From positions 1 through 64,000 of the forward strand of contig JAMDDR010000354.1 of the NCBI GenBank assembly GCA_023488685.1: a stretch of 64,000 nucleotides of DNA. The letters are read 5' to 3'. The notes below the pieces were generated by a model. It was not told the DNA's origin. It worked only from the letters and a program-made list of their open reading frames with translations, and searched no databases. Shown here piece by piece: positions 47,124 through 55,578 of the stretch. The stretch's first letter is position 1. Each line of letters starts with the position of its first letter. A program made the translations under genes and the position numbers. The stretch is from Chloroflexota bacterium. GTDB lineage: Bacteria; Chloroflexota; Anaerolineae; J036; Brachytrichaceae.

Positions 47124-48379
47124 CCTTTACAACCATCACAGCCCTTAGCGGCGCCCTGGTGCGCGCCGAGCGTTTTCTGACCGGACCGCTGGCGACGAAC
47201 ACGCGCCACAACGTCCGTGTCGAATTGGTCTCCTCGATTGTGTATGGACCGTTCTACGCCGCGCTGTTATTTATCCCCGTCGTCCTGCAACGGTTGGGCG
47301 CAACGCCGGATATCGTCGCGCTTTACCAATCACAAACCTATCTCGGCTTGTTCCTGGCTGCGTTCAGTGTCATGGTGATTCCGCGCCGGCACGTGGTGCT
47401 TTTCCTCGTGATCGTCTGGAGCCTGGGGCGTGGCGTCTTTTTGCTTACTGGTGTCACTACGGATGCCATTGGGTTGCTGGTGTTGGCCACGTTATTCTGG
47501 TTCTCCGATGGATTTCCAGGCGCGGCTTACACCGACGTGGTCAGGCGCGCCTATCCAACCGATGTGCGTGGTCGCGCGCTGAGCGTCGTGCGTATCGGCA
47601 TGGTGATCGCGATGCTGATCTTTACCCCTATCGTCGGTTGGGTGCTGGATACGGCCGGCTATCGTATGGTATTTCCACTGGCAGGTCTCTTTGGCATCGT
47701 GTCGGCGTGGCTATATACCCGCATCAGACCGACTGAAGATACTCAAGTATCGACAGATGCCACCGGACGGTCGGTGCGGAATGTGTGGCGTGTGTTGCGC
47801 TACGACCGCCGCTATGGGATCTATCTCATGGCGATTGTGTTTTTCGGCCTGGGCGCACTGGTCGGTATCGCGTTTTATCCTTCTGTCATCGTCGATCGCC
47901 TGCACCTTTCGTATGCTGAAGTCAGTTGGTTGGGATTCGCCCAATCCTTCTCGTGGATTCTGGGGTTGGTCGTGTGGGGTCGCCTGGTGGATCGGCTGGG
48001 CGGTCCATGGACTATGCGTGTTTGCTTCGCGCTTTCCGCGATCATCCCACTGGCTTACCTGTGGGCCGGTGCGGGCTGGATGTTGTTGCCGGCTTATGTC
48101 ATCGGGGGTTTGACGTCTGGTGGGATTGATCTGGCGTTCATGAATACGTCCATCGAGTTGGCTGATCCGGAACAGTTCTATGAATATGCGGCGCTGCAGC
48201 GGACGGTCATCGGCGTGCGCGGGCTCGTTGGCCCATTCCTGGGTGTGTGGTTGTTCAACCTGGGTGCGCCTGTGGCGATCGTGTTCGGGTTGGGAGCCGG
48301 ATTCAGTATCATTGCAGCATGGTTGGTGAGCCGGCGCGAATTTCGTCAGCGTGCACGGGTGCCAGCACATGCGGGATGA
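47120..48379 (+). CDS. MFS transporter
   Basis: 12-TM-like profile; AYPTDVRGRALSVVRIGMVIAMLIFTPIVGWVLDTAGYRMVFPLAGLFGIVSAWLYTRI. Confidence 0.88.
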   Translation: MTFTTITALSGALVRAERFLTGPLATNTRHNVRVELVSSIVYGPFYAALLFIPVVLQRLGATPDIVALYQSQTYLGLFLAAFSVMVIPRRHVVLFLVIVWSLGRGVFLLTGVTTDAIGLLVLATLFWFSDGFPGAAYTDVVRRAYPTDVRGRALSVVRIGMVIAMLIFTPIVGWVLDTAGYRMVFPLAGLFGIVSAWLYTRIRPTEDTQVSTDATGRSVRNVWRVLRYDRRYGIYLMAIVFFGLGALVGIAFYPSVIVDRLHLSYAEVSWLGFAQSFSWILGLVVWGRLVDRLGGPWTMRVCFALSAIIPLAYLWAGAGWMLLPAYVIGGLTSGGIDLAFMNTSIELADPEQFYEYAALQRTVIGVRGLVGPFLGVWLFNLGAPVAIVFGLGAGFSIIAAWLVSRREFRQRARVPAHAG

Positions 48380-50511
48380 GTGTCGAAGTGAGTGTCGAAG
48401 TGAGTGTCGAGGCGAGAGTTGATGTGAATGCGACGTCTGAGACAGATGCAGACGCCGCCCCTGCGGCGCAGGCGCAGGAAGCGCACGAAAATACGGTCTC
48501 AGTGAACGAAGCCGTGCAGGCGCGTGGGCGCGCGCGGTTGCCGCAACTTCCTGGCATCGATGGTCTGCGCGCGATCGCCGTCATCGCGGTGTTGTTTTAT
48601 CACGCCGAACTCGCCTGGATCCCAGGAGGGTTCCTGGGCGTCGAGGTTTTCTTTGTCATCAGCGGGTATCTCATCACAGGACTGCTATTCGCTGAGTGGG
48701 AGTCCACCGGGCATCTCCAACTGGGCCGGTTCTGGTTGAGACGTGCCCGCCGGCTATTGCCGGCATTGTTCGTGTTGTTGGCCGGTGTGACCGCGTTCGC
48801 TGTTTTGTTCCTTCCGGATGAGGTTGCTACCCTGCGCAGCGATGTGCTCGCTGCTGCAGTCTACGTGAGCAACTGGTATCTTGTGTTTAGCAACAGGCCG
48901 TACTTTGAGATCATGGGCCGGCCGCCTTTATTGCAGCATCTGTGGTCGTTAGCGGTCGAGGAGCAGTTCTACCTGCTATGGCCGCTCGTTTTCATCGCCG
49001 GCATGCGCCTGTTACGCTCACGCCGTGCCTTTGCGCTGGCGGTATTCGGCGTGGCTGTTCTCTCTGCGCTCTGGATGGCCGCGCTCTATCAGCCTGATGT
49101 TGATCCTTCGCGCATTTATTACGGCACAGACACACGTGCGGCTGGATTCTTGATCGGGGGTACCCTGGTGCTGTTGTGGCCGCCTGGGCAGAAGTCTCAC
49201 CACGCTGGGCGGGTGACCAGGTGGTTGGCGGACCTGTCTGGATTGTGCGCACTGATCGGCTTGTGTGGCTGTTTTGTGCTGCTTATCGAGATAGATCCCT
49301 TCCTGTACCAGGGTGGCTTTGCGGTGGTGGCATTGCTTACGGCGGCGGCGATCGCTGCAACCGTCTACCCTACAGCGCGTATCCTGCCGCGGTTACTGGG
49401 AGGGCGCTTCATGCGGTGGGTGGGCTTGCGCTCGTATAGCATCTATTTGTGGCACTGGCCGGTGTTCATGGTTACGCGCCCGCACCTGGATGTACCCATC
49501 GATGGGTTGCCTCTCCTGGTCTTGCGACTCGTGGTGAGCGCCGTCCTGGCGGATCTGTCATACCGTTGGATTGAGCAGCCCATCCGCCAGGGTGCGTTGG
49601 AACGCGCCTGGCGGACACTGCGTGAAGCACAGGGGGCGCGCCGCTGGCGGCTTGGTTTGATATGGGCTACGGTAGTAGCGACTGGTGCAGTGTCCGTGTC
49701 CGTCGTTGGCTTTGCCGCTGCCACGGCGCTTCCACCAGCGCCCGCAGCAGATTTGGATTTGGTGGAGGAAGAGCCTGCCAGCGTTGCGGAGGCGACGGTA
49801 CCGCCCACCGGCAGCGGCACGCACATGAAACCTGCTGCGGTTATCAGCGCTACCGTGAGACAACAATCAACACTGCCGGCTACATTACCAGTTTCCATTA
49901 CCGCGGCTGCGACGGCACGTGCCCTTGCCACGGCCACCCCAGTGCCGGCGACCTCCGCGGGGCCAACTATAACGGCGTCCGCGCCGGCATCGACCACGCC
50001 GGCGGTGACTGCCACGTTGCCATTGTCGCTTCCGCACATGACTGCCGTCGGCGACTCGGTGATGCGTGGCGCGACGCAAGAGTTGAAGCAAATGCTAGGT
50101 GACGTCGATGTCGACGCTGTGGTGAGCCGGCAGGCCAGCGCGGCGATTCGCCTGTTGAAGGCGTCGCACGACTCGCATCTATTGGGAGAGATTGTCATCA
50201 TTCACATTGGCAATAACGGTTACTTTACCGCCAAGCAGTTCGACGAAATGATGCAAACACTCAGCGACGTGCCGTGGGTGTTCTTCGTCAACTTGCGCGT
50301 GCCGCGGCGCTGGGAAGGGCCCAATAACACGGTATTGGCGGAGGGCGTCAAACACTATCCAAATGCAGAACTGGTGGATTGGTACAGTGCAAGCGCCAGC
50401 AAGCCTGAGCTTTTCACCGCGGATGGTGTGCACCTTCAGCCTGATGGCCGGCACCAGTACTCAGAGTTGATTTCTGCGCAGGTGCAACTGGCGATCAAGT
50501 CGAAGGATTAG
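48376..50511 (+). CDS. Acyltransferase family 3 / SGNH fusion (OafA/OatA-like O-acetyltransferase)
   Basis: LPGIDGLRAIAVIAVLFYHAELAWIPGGFLGVEVFFVISGYLITGLL; SLAVEEQFYLLWP; C-terminal VGDSVMRGATQELK...IIHIGNNGY...TADGVHLQPDGRHQYSELI. Confidence 0.95.
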   Translation: MSVEVSVEVSVEARVDVNATSETDADAAPAAQAQEAHENTVSVNEAVQARGRARLPQLPGIDGLRAIAVIAVLFYHAELAWIPGGFLGVEVFFVISGYLITGLLFAEWESTGHLQLGRFWLRRARRLLPALFVLLAGVTAFAVLFLPDEVATLRSDVLAAAVYVSNWYLVFSNRPYFEIMGRPPLLQHLWSLAVEEQFYLLWPLVFIAGMRLLRSRRAFALAVFGVAVLSALWMAALYQPDVDPSRIYYGTDTRAAGFLIGGTLVLLWPPGQKSHHAGRVTRWLADLSGLCALIGLCGCFVLLIEIDPFLYQGGFAVVALLTAAAIAATVYPTARILPRLLGGRFMRWVGLRSYSIYLWHWPVFMVTRPHLDVPIDGLPLLVLRLVVSAVLADLSYRWIEQPIRQGALERAWRTLREAQGARRWRLGLIWATVVATGAVSVSVVGFAAATALPPAPAADLDLVEEEPASVAEATVPPTGSGTHMKPAAVISATVRQQSTLPATLPVSITAAATARALATATPVPATSAGPTITASAPASTTPAVTATLPLSLPHMTAVGDSVMRGATQELKQMLGDVDVDAVVSRQASAAIRLLKASHDSHLLGEIVIIHIGNNGYFTAKQFDEMMQTLSDVPWVFFVNLRVPRRWEGPNNTVLAEGVKHYPNAELVDWYSASASKPELFTADGVHLQPDGRHQYSELISAQVQLAIKSKD
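48378..48413 (+). repeat. 12-bp tandem repeat agtgtcgaagtg x3 (last unit diverged)
   Basis: agtgtcgaagtg agtgtcgaagtg agtgtcgaggcg; encodes SVEVSVEVSVEA. Confidence 0.9.
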
Positions 50512-50662
50512 GGCATTCCGGTAAGCGGTGACCCTGGCAGAGGGCACTGCGCGGGGAGCGCTGCTGGCGGTGAGCCGGCCATTCACGCTGCCGGTGACGG
50601 GCAATGACACAACGGTCGTCCAGGTGATCATTCCAAGAAAGTAAGCACAAGGGAGGCAATCG

Positions 50663-51739
50663 ATGACTGCAGCGATAGGGCAACGTCCAAAGCGTTTCAT
50701 CCAGATCGGCACCGGAGGTTTTGGCCATTACTGGTGCTCCAATGTACTGCCTCGACTCGTGAAACTTGGCAAGGCTGAGCCGGCCGCTGCCGTCGATACC
50801 AACCCCGACCATCTCCAGAATGCCATCGACGGCTACGGGATCGCGCGCGACTGTTGCTTTACCGATGCGCGCGAGGCGTTTGATCGGGTGAAAGCGGATT
50901 TTGCCATCATCGTGGTGCCGCCCGCGTACCACGAGCGGATGGTCGATCTGGCGCTGGCGCACGATCTGGATATCCTGAGCGAGAAGCCCATCGCGGATAG
51001 CATGGAAGCATGTGCCCGCATTTACCACAAGGTCCGCGCAGCCGGCAGGAAGATGGCTGTCACGATGAGTCATCGGTTCGACCAGGACAAGCAGACGCTG
51101 GAGCACGCCATCAAGAGCGGCGAATATGGACGGCTCAACTACCTGGTGTGCCGCTTCACCCACAACTGCCGCACGTTTGCCAGTTGGGGTAAGTTCCGGC
51201 ACGAGATCCCTGACCCGCTGTTGGTCGAAGGCACCGTGCATCACTTCGATTGCCTGCGCGCGTTGTCAGGTGCGGATGCGAAGATGGTGTATGCAGTCAC
51301 CTGGAATCCGCCGTGGGGTGAATATGCCGGGGATAGCACCGGCCTGGTGACGGTTGAGATGACCAATGGCGTGAAGTGCTTCTACGAAGGCGCCAAGGCC
51401 AATGCCGCCACGATGAATGGCTGGACCAACGAGTATTTCCGCGCCGAGTGTGAGCACGGCACCCTGGAGCTGGATCGGCGCTGGTTGCGCGTGCTGCGTG
51501 GTGGGCCGTGGGAGCGCCCATTGGGGCAGGATCTGCCGTTGTTGGTGCAGGATGCCTGGATGAATCCGTGGCTGGCCGAGATGTACGTGGATTGGCTGAA
51601 TGGCCGGCGCGATGACCATCCGACTTGCCTGGAGGACAACATCCAATGCGCCGCGTTGTTGTTCGCCGCCATCGAGAGCGCGCACACGGGCAAGCCGGTT
51701 GACGTGCAACAGTACCTGGCGCAACATTTGCGCGGATGA
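50663..51739 (+). CDS. Gfo/Idh/MocA family oxidoreductase
   Basis: RFIQIGTGGFGHYWCSNVLPRLVKLGKAEPAAAVDTNPDHL...DILSEKPIADSMEACARIYHKVRAAGRKMAVTMSHRFDQDK. Confidence 0.94.
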   Translation: MTAAIGQRPKRFIQIGTGGFGHYWCSNVLPRLVKLGKAEPAAAVDTNPDHLQNAIDGYGIARDCCFTDAREAFDRVKADFAIIVVPPAYHERMVDLALAHDLDILSEKPIADSMEACARIYHKVRAAGRKMAVTMSHRFDQDKQTLEHAIKSGEYGRLNYLVCRFTHNCRTFASWGKFRHEIPDPLLVEGTVHHFDCLRALSGADAKMVYAVTWNPPWGEYAGDSTGLVTVEMTNGVKCFYEGAKANAATMNGWTNEYFRAECEHGTLELDRRWLRVLRGGPWERPLGQDLPLLVQDAWMNPWLAEMYVDWLNGRRDDHPTCLEDNIQCAALLFAAIESAHTGKPVDVQQYLAQHLRG

Positions 51740-51790
51740 CGATTTGGTTGAGATCTATGTGTCGCGTGTGTCTATACGTCTGTATATGAC

Positions 51791-52103
51791 GTAAGGGACG
51801 GCCGGTGTGCCGTCCCGACATCGCCTGCATAACGCTGCAGATGTGGATGATGTAGGTGCGCCGCTCCACCGTGTGTCGTGCCGGGCGCGGCGGGCGGATA
51901 CGCCGGTCCGCCCCTATGTTAATGCATGGCGTACCTGTCTGGCTATGTGGGTGTGAGCACATGCGACGTCTGCCAATAACGTAGGGGCCGGCCTGAGTGC
52001 CGGCCCGCTCGCGCCCGTGCCATCTCGCGGGTGTGGGCAAGTCGTTCCACCGCCGTGTGTCGTGCCGGGTGCGGCGGGCGGATACGCCGGTCCGCCACTA
52101 CGT
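51791..52103. repeat. Tandemly duplicated composite of palindromic (c)gta-ggg-type repeats
   Basis: 50-nt core at 51870-51919 repeats at 52054-52103 with 3 mismatches; 8-bp-arm hairpins at 51795-51816 and 51985-52006. Confidence 0.85.
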
Positions 52104-52322
52104 ATAGGGGAGAGATAGTTGCGTCCCTGACGGTCGCTGGTGTGAGGCATACGTCACATGGATGACCGGCGGTGATGACGCGTATGCAGTGCGCCTGCAA
52201 TGCGGGTTCGTGTTACGAATTTTATGTGTATGTGCAGATATGCTTGGTAACGCGTGATTTGTGAGAGAGAATAGGGATATGACCAAGGTCGATACTGTGT
52301 TGGATGGAGGCGTTGATCTGAG

Positions 52323-53138
52323 ATGGGAACGGCTGTAAAGACGCGACGATTGACGGATGGGCAGGTGGAGACGTTCAAGCGCGAGGGGTTCTTGATCGTG
52401 ACCGAGCCAATCTTCCCCGAGGGCAAGTTTCAGAGGCTAAAGGCACACTTCGAAGAGAAGCTCGAGCGCCTGCCGGCCGAGGTACGCCCGGAGCAGATGG
52501 ACGTGCCACACTTCACCGATCCTGCCCTGTTCGAGTGGTTGCTGGCCGACGAGGTGCTTGATCTGGTCGAACCGATTCTCGGCCCGGATATCGCATTGTG
52601 GTCGAGTCATTTCATCTGCAAACCGCGTGGGAATGGCAAGCGCGTGCCGTGGCATGAGGACTCGGCATATTGGGGCCAGGCACTGGCGCCGATGCAGGTT
52701 GTGACGGTGTGGCTGGCCATCGATCCTTCGACGACGGCGAATGGCTGTATGTACGTGGTGCCACGCACGCACGACGATGGCTACTCGGACTACGTGCCAG
52801 TGGACAGCAGCCAGAACGTATTCAACCGTGAGATCACGCCATCGAAGATGCGCGACAAATTGGCGGTGCCGTGCGAGCTGCAGCCAAATCAGGCCAGTCT
52901 GCACGATGGCAAGTTGATCCATGGCAGCCCGGCCAATACCAGCCACCTTCGGCGCTGTGGCTACACCATGCGCTATATGCCGGCCAGTGCGAAGTTCAAC
53001 TCGGATCAACTGGGCGCATTGCACCAGGTGTACCTGGCACGCGGCCGCGACAGGGCAGGCAACCAGTACGCAGATCCTTCAAAGGCATATCCTGAGCTCG
53101 CGCGTTACCGCGAACTCAGCGGCAAGAAGTTGCACTAG
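52323..53138 (+). CDS. Phytanoyl-CoA dioxygenase (PhyH) family protein
   Basis: FKREGFLIVTEPIFPE...SHFICKPRGNGKRVPWHEDSAYWGQALAPMQVVTVWLAIDPSTTANGCMYVVPRTH...LIHGSPANTSHLRRCGYTMRYMP. Confidence 0.94.
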   Translation: MGTAVKTRRLTDGQVETFKREGFLIVTEPIFPEGKFQRLKAHFEEKLERLPAEVRPEQMDVPHFTDPALFEWLLADEVLDLVEPILGPDIALWSSHFICKPRGNGKRVPWHEDSAYWGQALAPMQVVTVWLAIDPSTTANGCMYVVPRTHDDGYSDYVPVDSSQNVFNREITPSKMRDKLAVPCELQPNQASLHDGKLIHGSPANTSHLRRCGYTMRYMPASAKFNSDQLGALHQVYLARGRDRAGNQYADPSKAYPELARYRELSGKKLH

Positions 53139-53185
53139 AAAACGCGCCCCCTTTGTAACATTTGCGCCGGTCACGTTGATTTCTG

Positions 53186-53250
53186 AACCACCAAGAACGC
53201 CAAGAGCACCAGAAACGACTATCTTGGTGCTCTTGGCGTCCTTGGTGGTT
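53186..53250. terminator. 26-bp inverted repeat (1 mismatch), 13-nt loop, between convergent genes
   Basis: aaccaccaagaacgccaagagcacca / tggtgctcttggcgtccttggtggtt. Confidence 0.75.
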
Positions 53251-53259
53251 GTGTAGGCG

Positions 53260-54126
53260 TTACTTTGCCTTGCGGCGCCGCTGTGGGGTTTCAGCAAGGG
53301 TCTTTGGACGATGTTGGGGTGTGGTAGCTGTCGTGGGGGTGCGCGCGCGGGTGAGATAGATGATCGCCCCGGCCCCCACAAATAGCAGCACGCCCAGAAT
53401 CACGCTGCCCCATGAGAGCTCTGCGACCAACTGGCTACTCTGTGTGCCGGCCAGCATGCCCTGTTTTCGTGCGCCCAGCTCTTCCTGCTGTTGGCGGTTC
53501 TGGCTGATGGATTGGCTGAGCCGGGCATCCAGCTCCTGGTGTGTTTTGAGGCTCGCCTTTACCGCTTCATCGACCGACTCCAGGCTTTGTGCGTGCCAAT
53601 CTCCGGCATGGCTGTTCCAATCTGCGATGACCTCCGCCAACTGGGTGACGGTTCGTTCGTAGGAATCGAACGCTTTGAGCACGTCTGCATGTAGAACCTG
53701 ATACGCTTCATCGATGAGTTCGATCCCGGCAATGCTTACTTTATCAGCCGAGATACTCTTGGCCGAGTCTCCGAGCCAGTCCAATGATCCGACGGCGAAT
53801 TCGGCATCAGGGGGTTGCTTTGTCTCGGTCAGCGTCTGCATGATGAGTTGCATGTGCTCAATGTTGGAGTCGTACGACATCCAACCCTTACGGGTGATGT
53901 CGTGTATCTGCCCCAACCGGTCCGCATCGACGATAAGCCCATTGATCTGCTCGCTGACGTCGTCCACCCGGCGCAGCTCGTCGCGTGCATTCGATCCCAC
54001 AACGAGCCCGCCGGCGATCAAAAGCGCTGCAACGGCAAGGGCCGCGATCAGGACGGCGTTGCCGCGCAAGCCCGTGCGGGATAACGCTGGAAACGTGTTG
54101 TTACTCGTCTTCGTCATTGGTATCAC
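53260..54126 (-). CDS. Membrane protein with chemoreceptor-like four-helix-bundle sensor region
   Basis: N-terminal TM VLIAALAVAALLIAGGLVVG, long helical region, C-terminal TM VILGVLLFVGAGAIIYLTRA; no MCP signalling domain. Confidence 0.65.
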   Translation of the reverse strand: MIPMTKTSNNTFPALSRTGLRGNAVLIAALAVAALLIAGGLVVGSNARDELRRVDDVSEQINGLIVDADRLGQIHDITRKGWMSYDSNIEHMQLIMQTLTETKQPPDAEFAVGSLDWLGDSAKSISADKVSIAGIELIDEAYQVLHADVLKAFDSYERTVTQLAEVIADWNSHAGDWHAQSLESVDEAVKASLKTHQELDARLSQSISQNRQQQEELGARKQGMLAGTQSSQLVAELSWGSVILGVLLFVGAGAIIYLTRARTPTTATTPQHRPKTLAETPQRRRKAK

Positions 54127-54286
54127 ACCTGCTATCGCACACCTGCATCTGTAACCGCCGTGTTCGACGGAAGCCAGGTTTGAATTTTACGGCACGTCGA
54201 CGTGCGCACCGTCCCATGGTCAGCAGACATGGTGGTTGAGATGCCCGGTAGGATGGCGCATCGAGGCAGGGCGCAGGTAAGGTGCT

Positions 54287-54318
54287 GGGGCCACAGAGAT
54301 TGCGCTCCCTGTGGCCCC
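54287..54318 (-). terminator. 10-bp stem hairpin downstream of Gfo/Idh/MocA gene
   Basis: ggggccacag-agattgcgctcc-ctgtggcccc. Confidence 0.55.
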
Positions 54319-54337
54319 GGCTTGTAGCACAGGCGAT

Positions 54338-55468
54338 TTAATCCAACTGTGTCTCGGGGTCGCCGCGCAGCAATGGCAGCGGATTGGGGCGGACCAGGAT
54401 ACCGCCCTGTTCGTAGGACTCCATGGCGGCCCAGGTGTATTCGAGGGCGGCCAGGGCGTCGCGGCCAGATGCGCGCAGTTGCTCAAGCGGAACTTTGTTG
54501 CTCACGTCCTCAAGATAGGCGTGGATACGGCGTGGGAACGTCTGGTTAAAATCCGTGATGCCCGAATTGGTCACCACCGGACCGCCAGAGGCGCCCATCG
54601 ACATGGCCTCGGGCCGGGCGGCATTCGCCGGAACCGGGGCAGGCCAGTAGGTGATCTTCTCGATGCAATTCTCGATGCAGAACGTACCGTGTGTCCCGCC
54701 GACTTCGAGGCTCCACCAGCCACCCAGGCCGAAGGTGGAGTCACCGCGCTGGCTGAGCAGATAACCCACGCAGCCATTGACGAACTTCACGTGAATGCTG
54801 TTTATCGACAGCATCACATCGTCGCTGCGCTTGCGGAAGCTCGGCCGGTCGATAAACGCCTGCACGTGCGTGATGTCGCCGCAGAAGTAGCGCATATCGG
54901 CGAAAGGGTGGGTGAGGAAAGCCTTGACGTGGAAGTAATGTTGGCCCTTGACGCGTGTTGACGTTTGTGGCCCGTAGGTGGCCTCGCCACCGGCGAATCC
55001 CATCTTGTGCAGGCAAAAGATTTGCTCACCAATCTGCCCGCTGGTGATGTATTCCTTTGCTTTCTCGGCCGGTGGGGTGAAGTAGTGGTTAAGGTTGCAG
55101 CCGAGATAAACCTTCTTCTCGTAGGCCTTTGCCACCATCTCACGCGCCTCGCGCACCTGGTTCGAGATCGGCTTTTCGACCAGCACGTTCTTCCCCGCCT
55201 CCATGGCTTGCATGGCCGGTTCGTAGTGCCAACTGCCGTTCTCATAGCCGCCGGTGCAGACGTCGACGATATCCAGGTCTGGTTCTGCGTCAAGCATGTC
55301 CTTGAGGCTGTAATAGGCCTTCACGCCATGCTTGGCGGCGGTCTTGTCGGCGCGGTCCTTCACCACGTCGCAGACGGCCACCAGGTTTGACAGGGGATCC
55401 TTCATGTGACAGTCTGCGTGAAGATTCCCGATGCCACGCAGACCGACGATGCCAACTTTCAATGCCAT
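54338..55468 (-). CDS. Gfo/Idh/MocA family oxidoreductase
   Basis: MALKVGIVGLRGIGNLHADCHMKDPLSNLVAVCDVVKDRADKTAAKHGVKAYYSLKDML...VLVEKPISNQVREAREMVAKAYEKKVYLGCNLNHYF. Confidence 0.94.
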   Translation of the reverse strand: MALKVGIVGLRGIGNLHADCHMKDPLSNLVAVCDVVKDRADKTAAKHGVKAYYSLKDMLDAEPDLDIVDVCTGGYENGSWHYEPAMQAMEAGKNVLVEKPISNQVREAREMVAKAYEKKVYLGCNLNHYFTPPAEKAKEYITSGQIGEQIFCLHKMGFAGGEATYGPQTSTRVKGQHYFHVKAFLTHPFADMRYFCGDITHVQAFIDRPSFRKRSDDVMLSINSIHVKFVNGCVGYLLSQRGDSTFGLGGWWSLEVGGTHGTFCIENCIEKITYWPAPVPANAARPEAMSMGASGGPVVTNSGITDFNQTFPRRIHAYLEDVSNKVPLEQLRASGRDALAALEYTWAAMESYEQGGILVRPNPLPLLRGDPETQLD

Positions 55469-55578
55469 TGTGAACCTCCGAAGGCATAGTGTATATCGTT
55501 CTGGCGAACAGACATACAATTTGCAAACCGGCTCGAACGACACCCGGTCATCTCAGAATGGCAGCACGGGAGATATCC

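Noticed and set aside
51297-52040. 247-aa minus-strand ORF
   Set aside because: Runs antisense to a clear oxidoreductase and through the repeat tract (IGADRRIRPPRPARHT-like translation of the repeat); spurious
51791-52103. Possible CRISPR array
   Set aside because: Only two long imperfect copies with no regular 20-40 nt spacers and no cas genes; internal palindromes of varying sequence fit REP/MITE-like elements better
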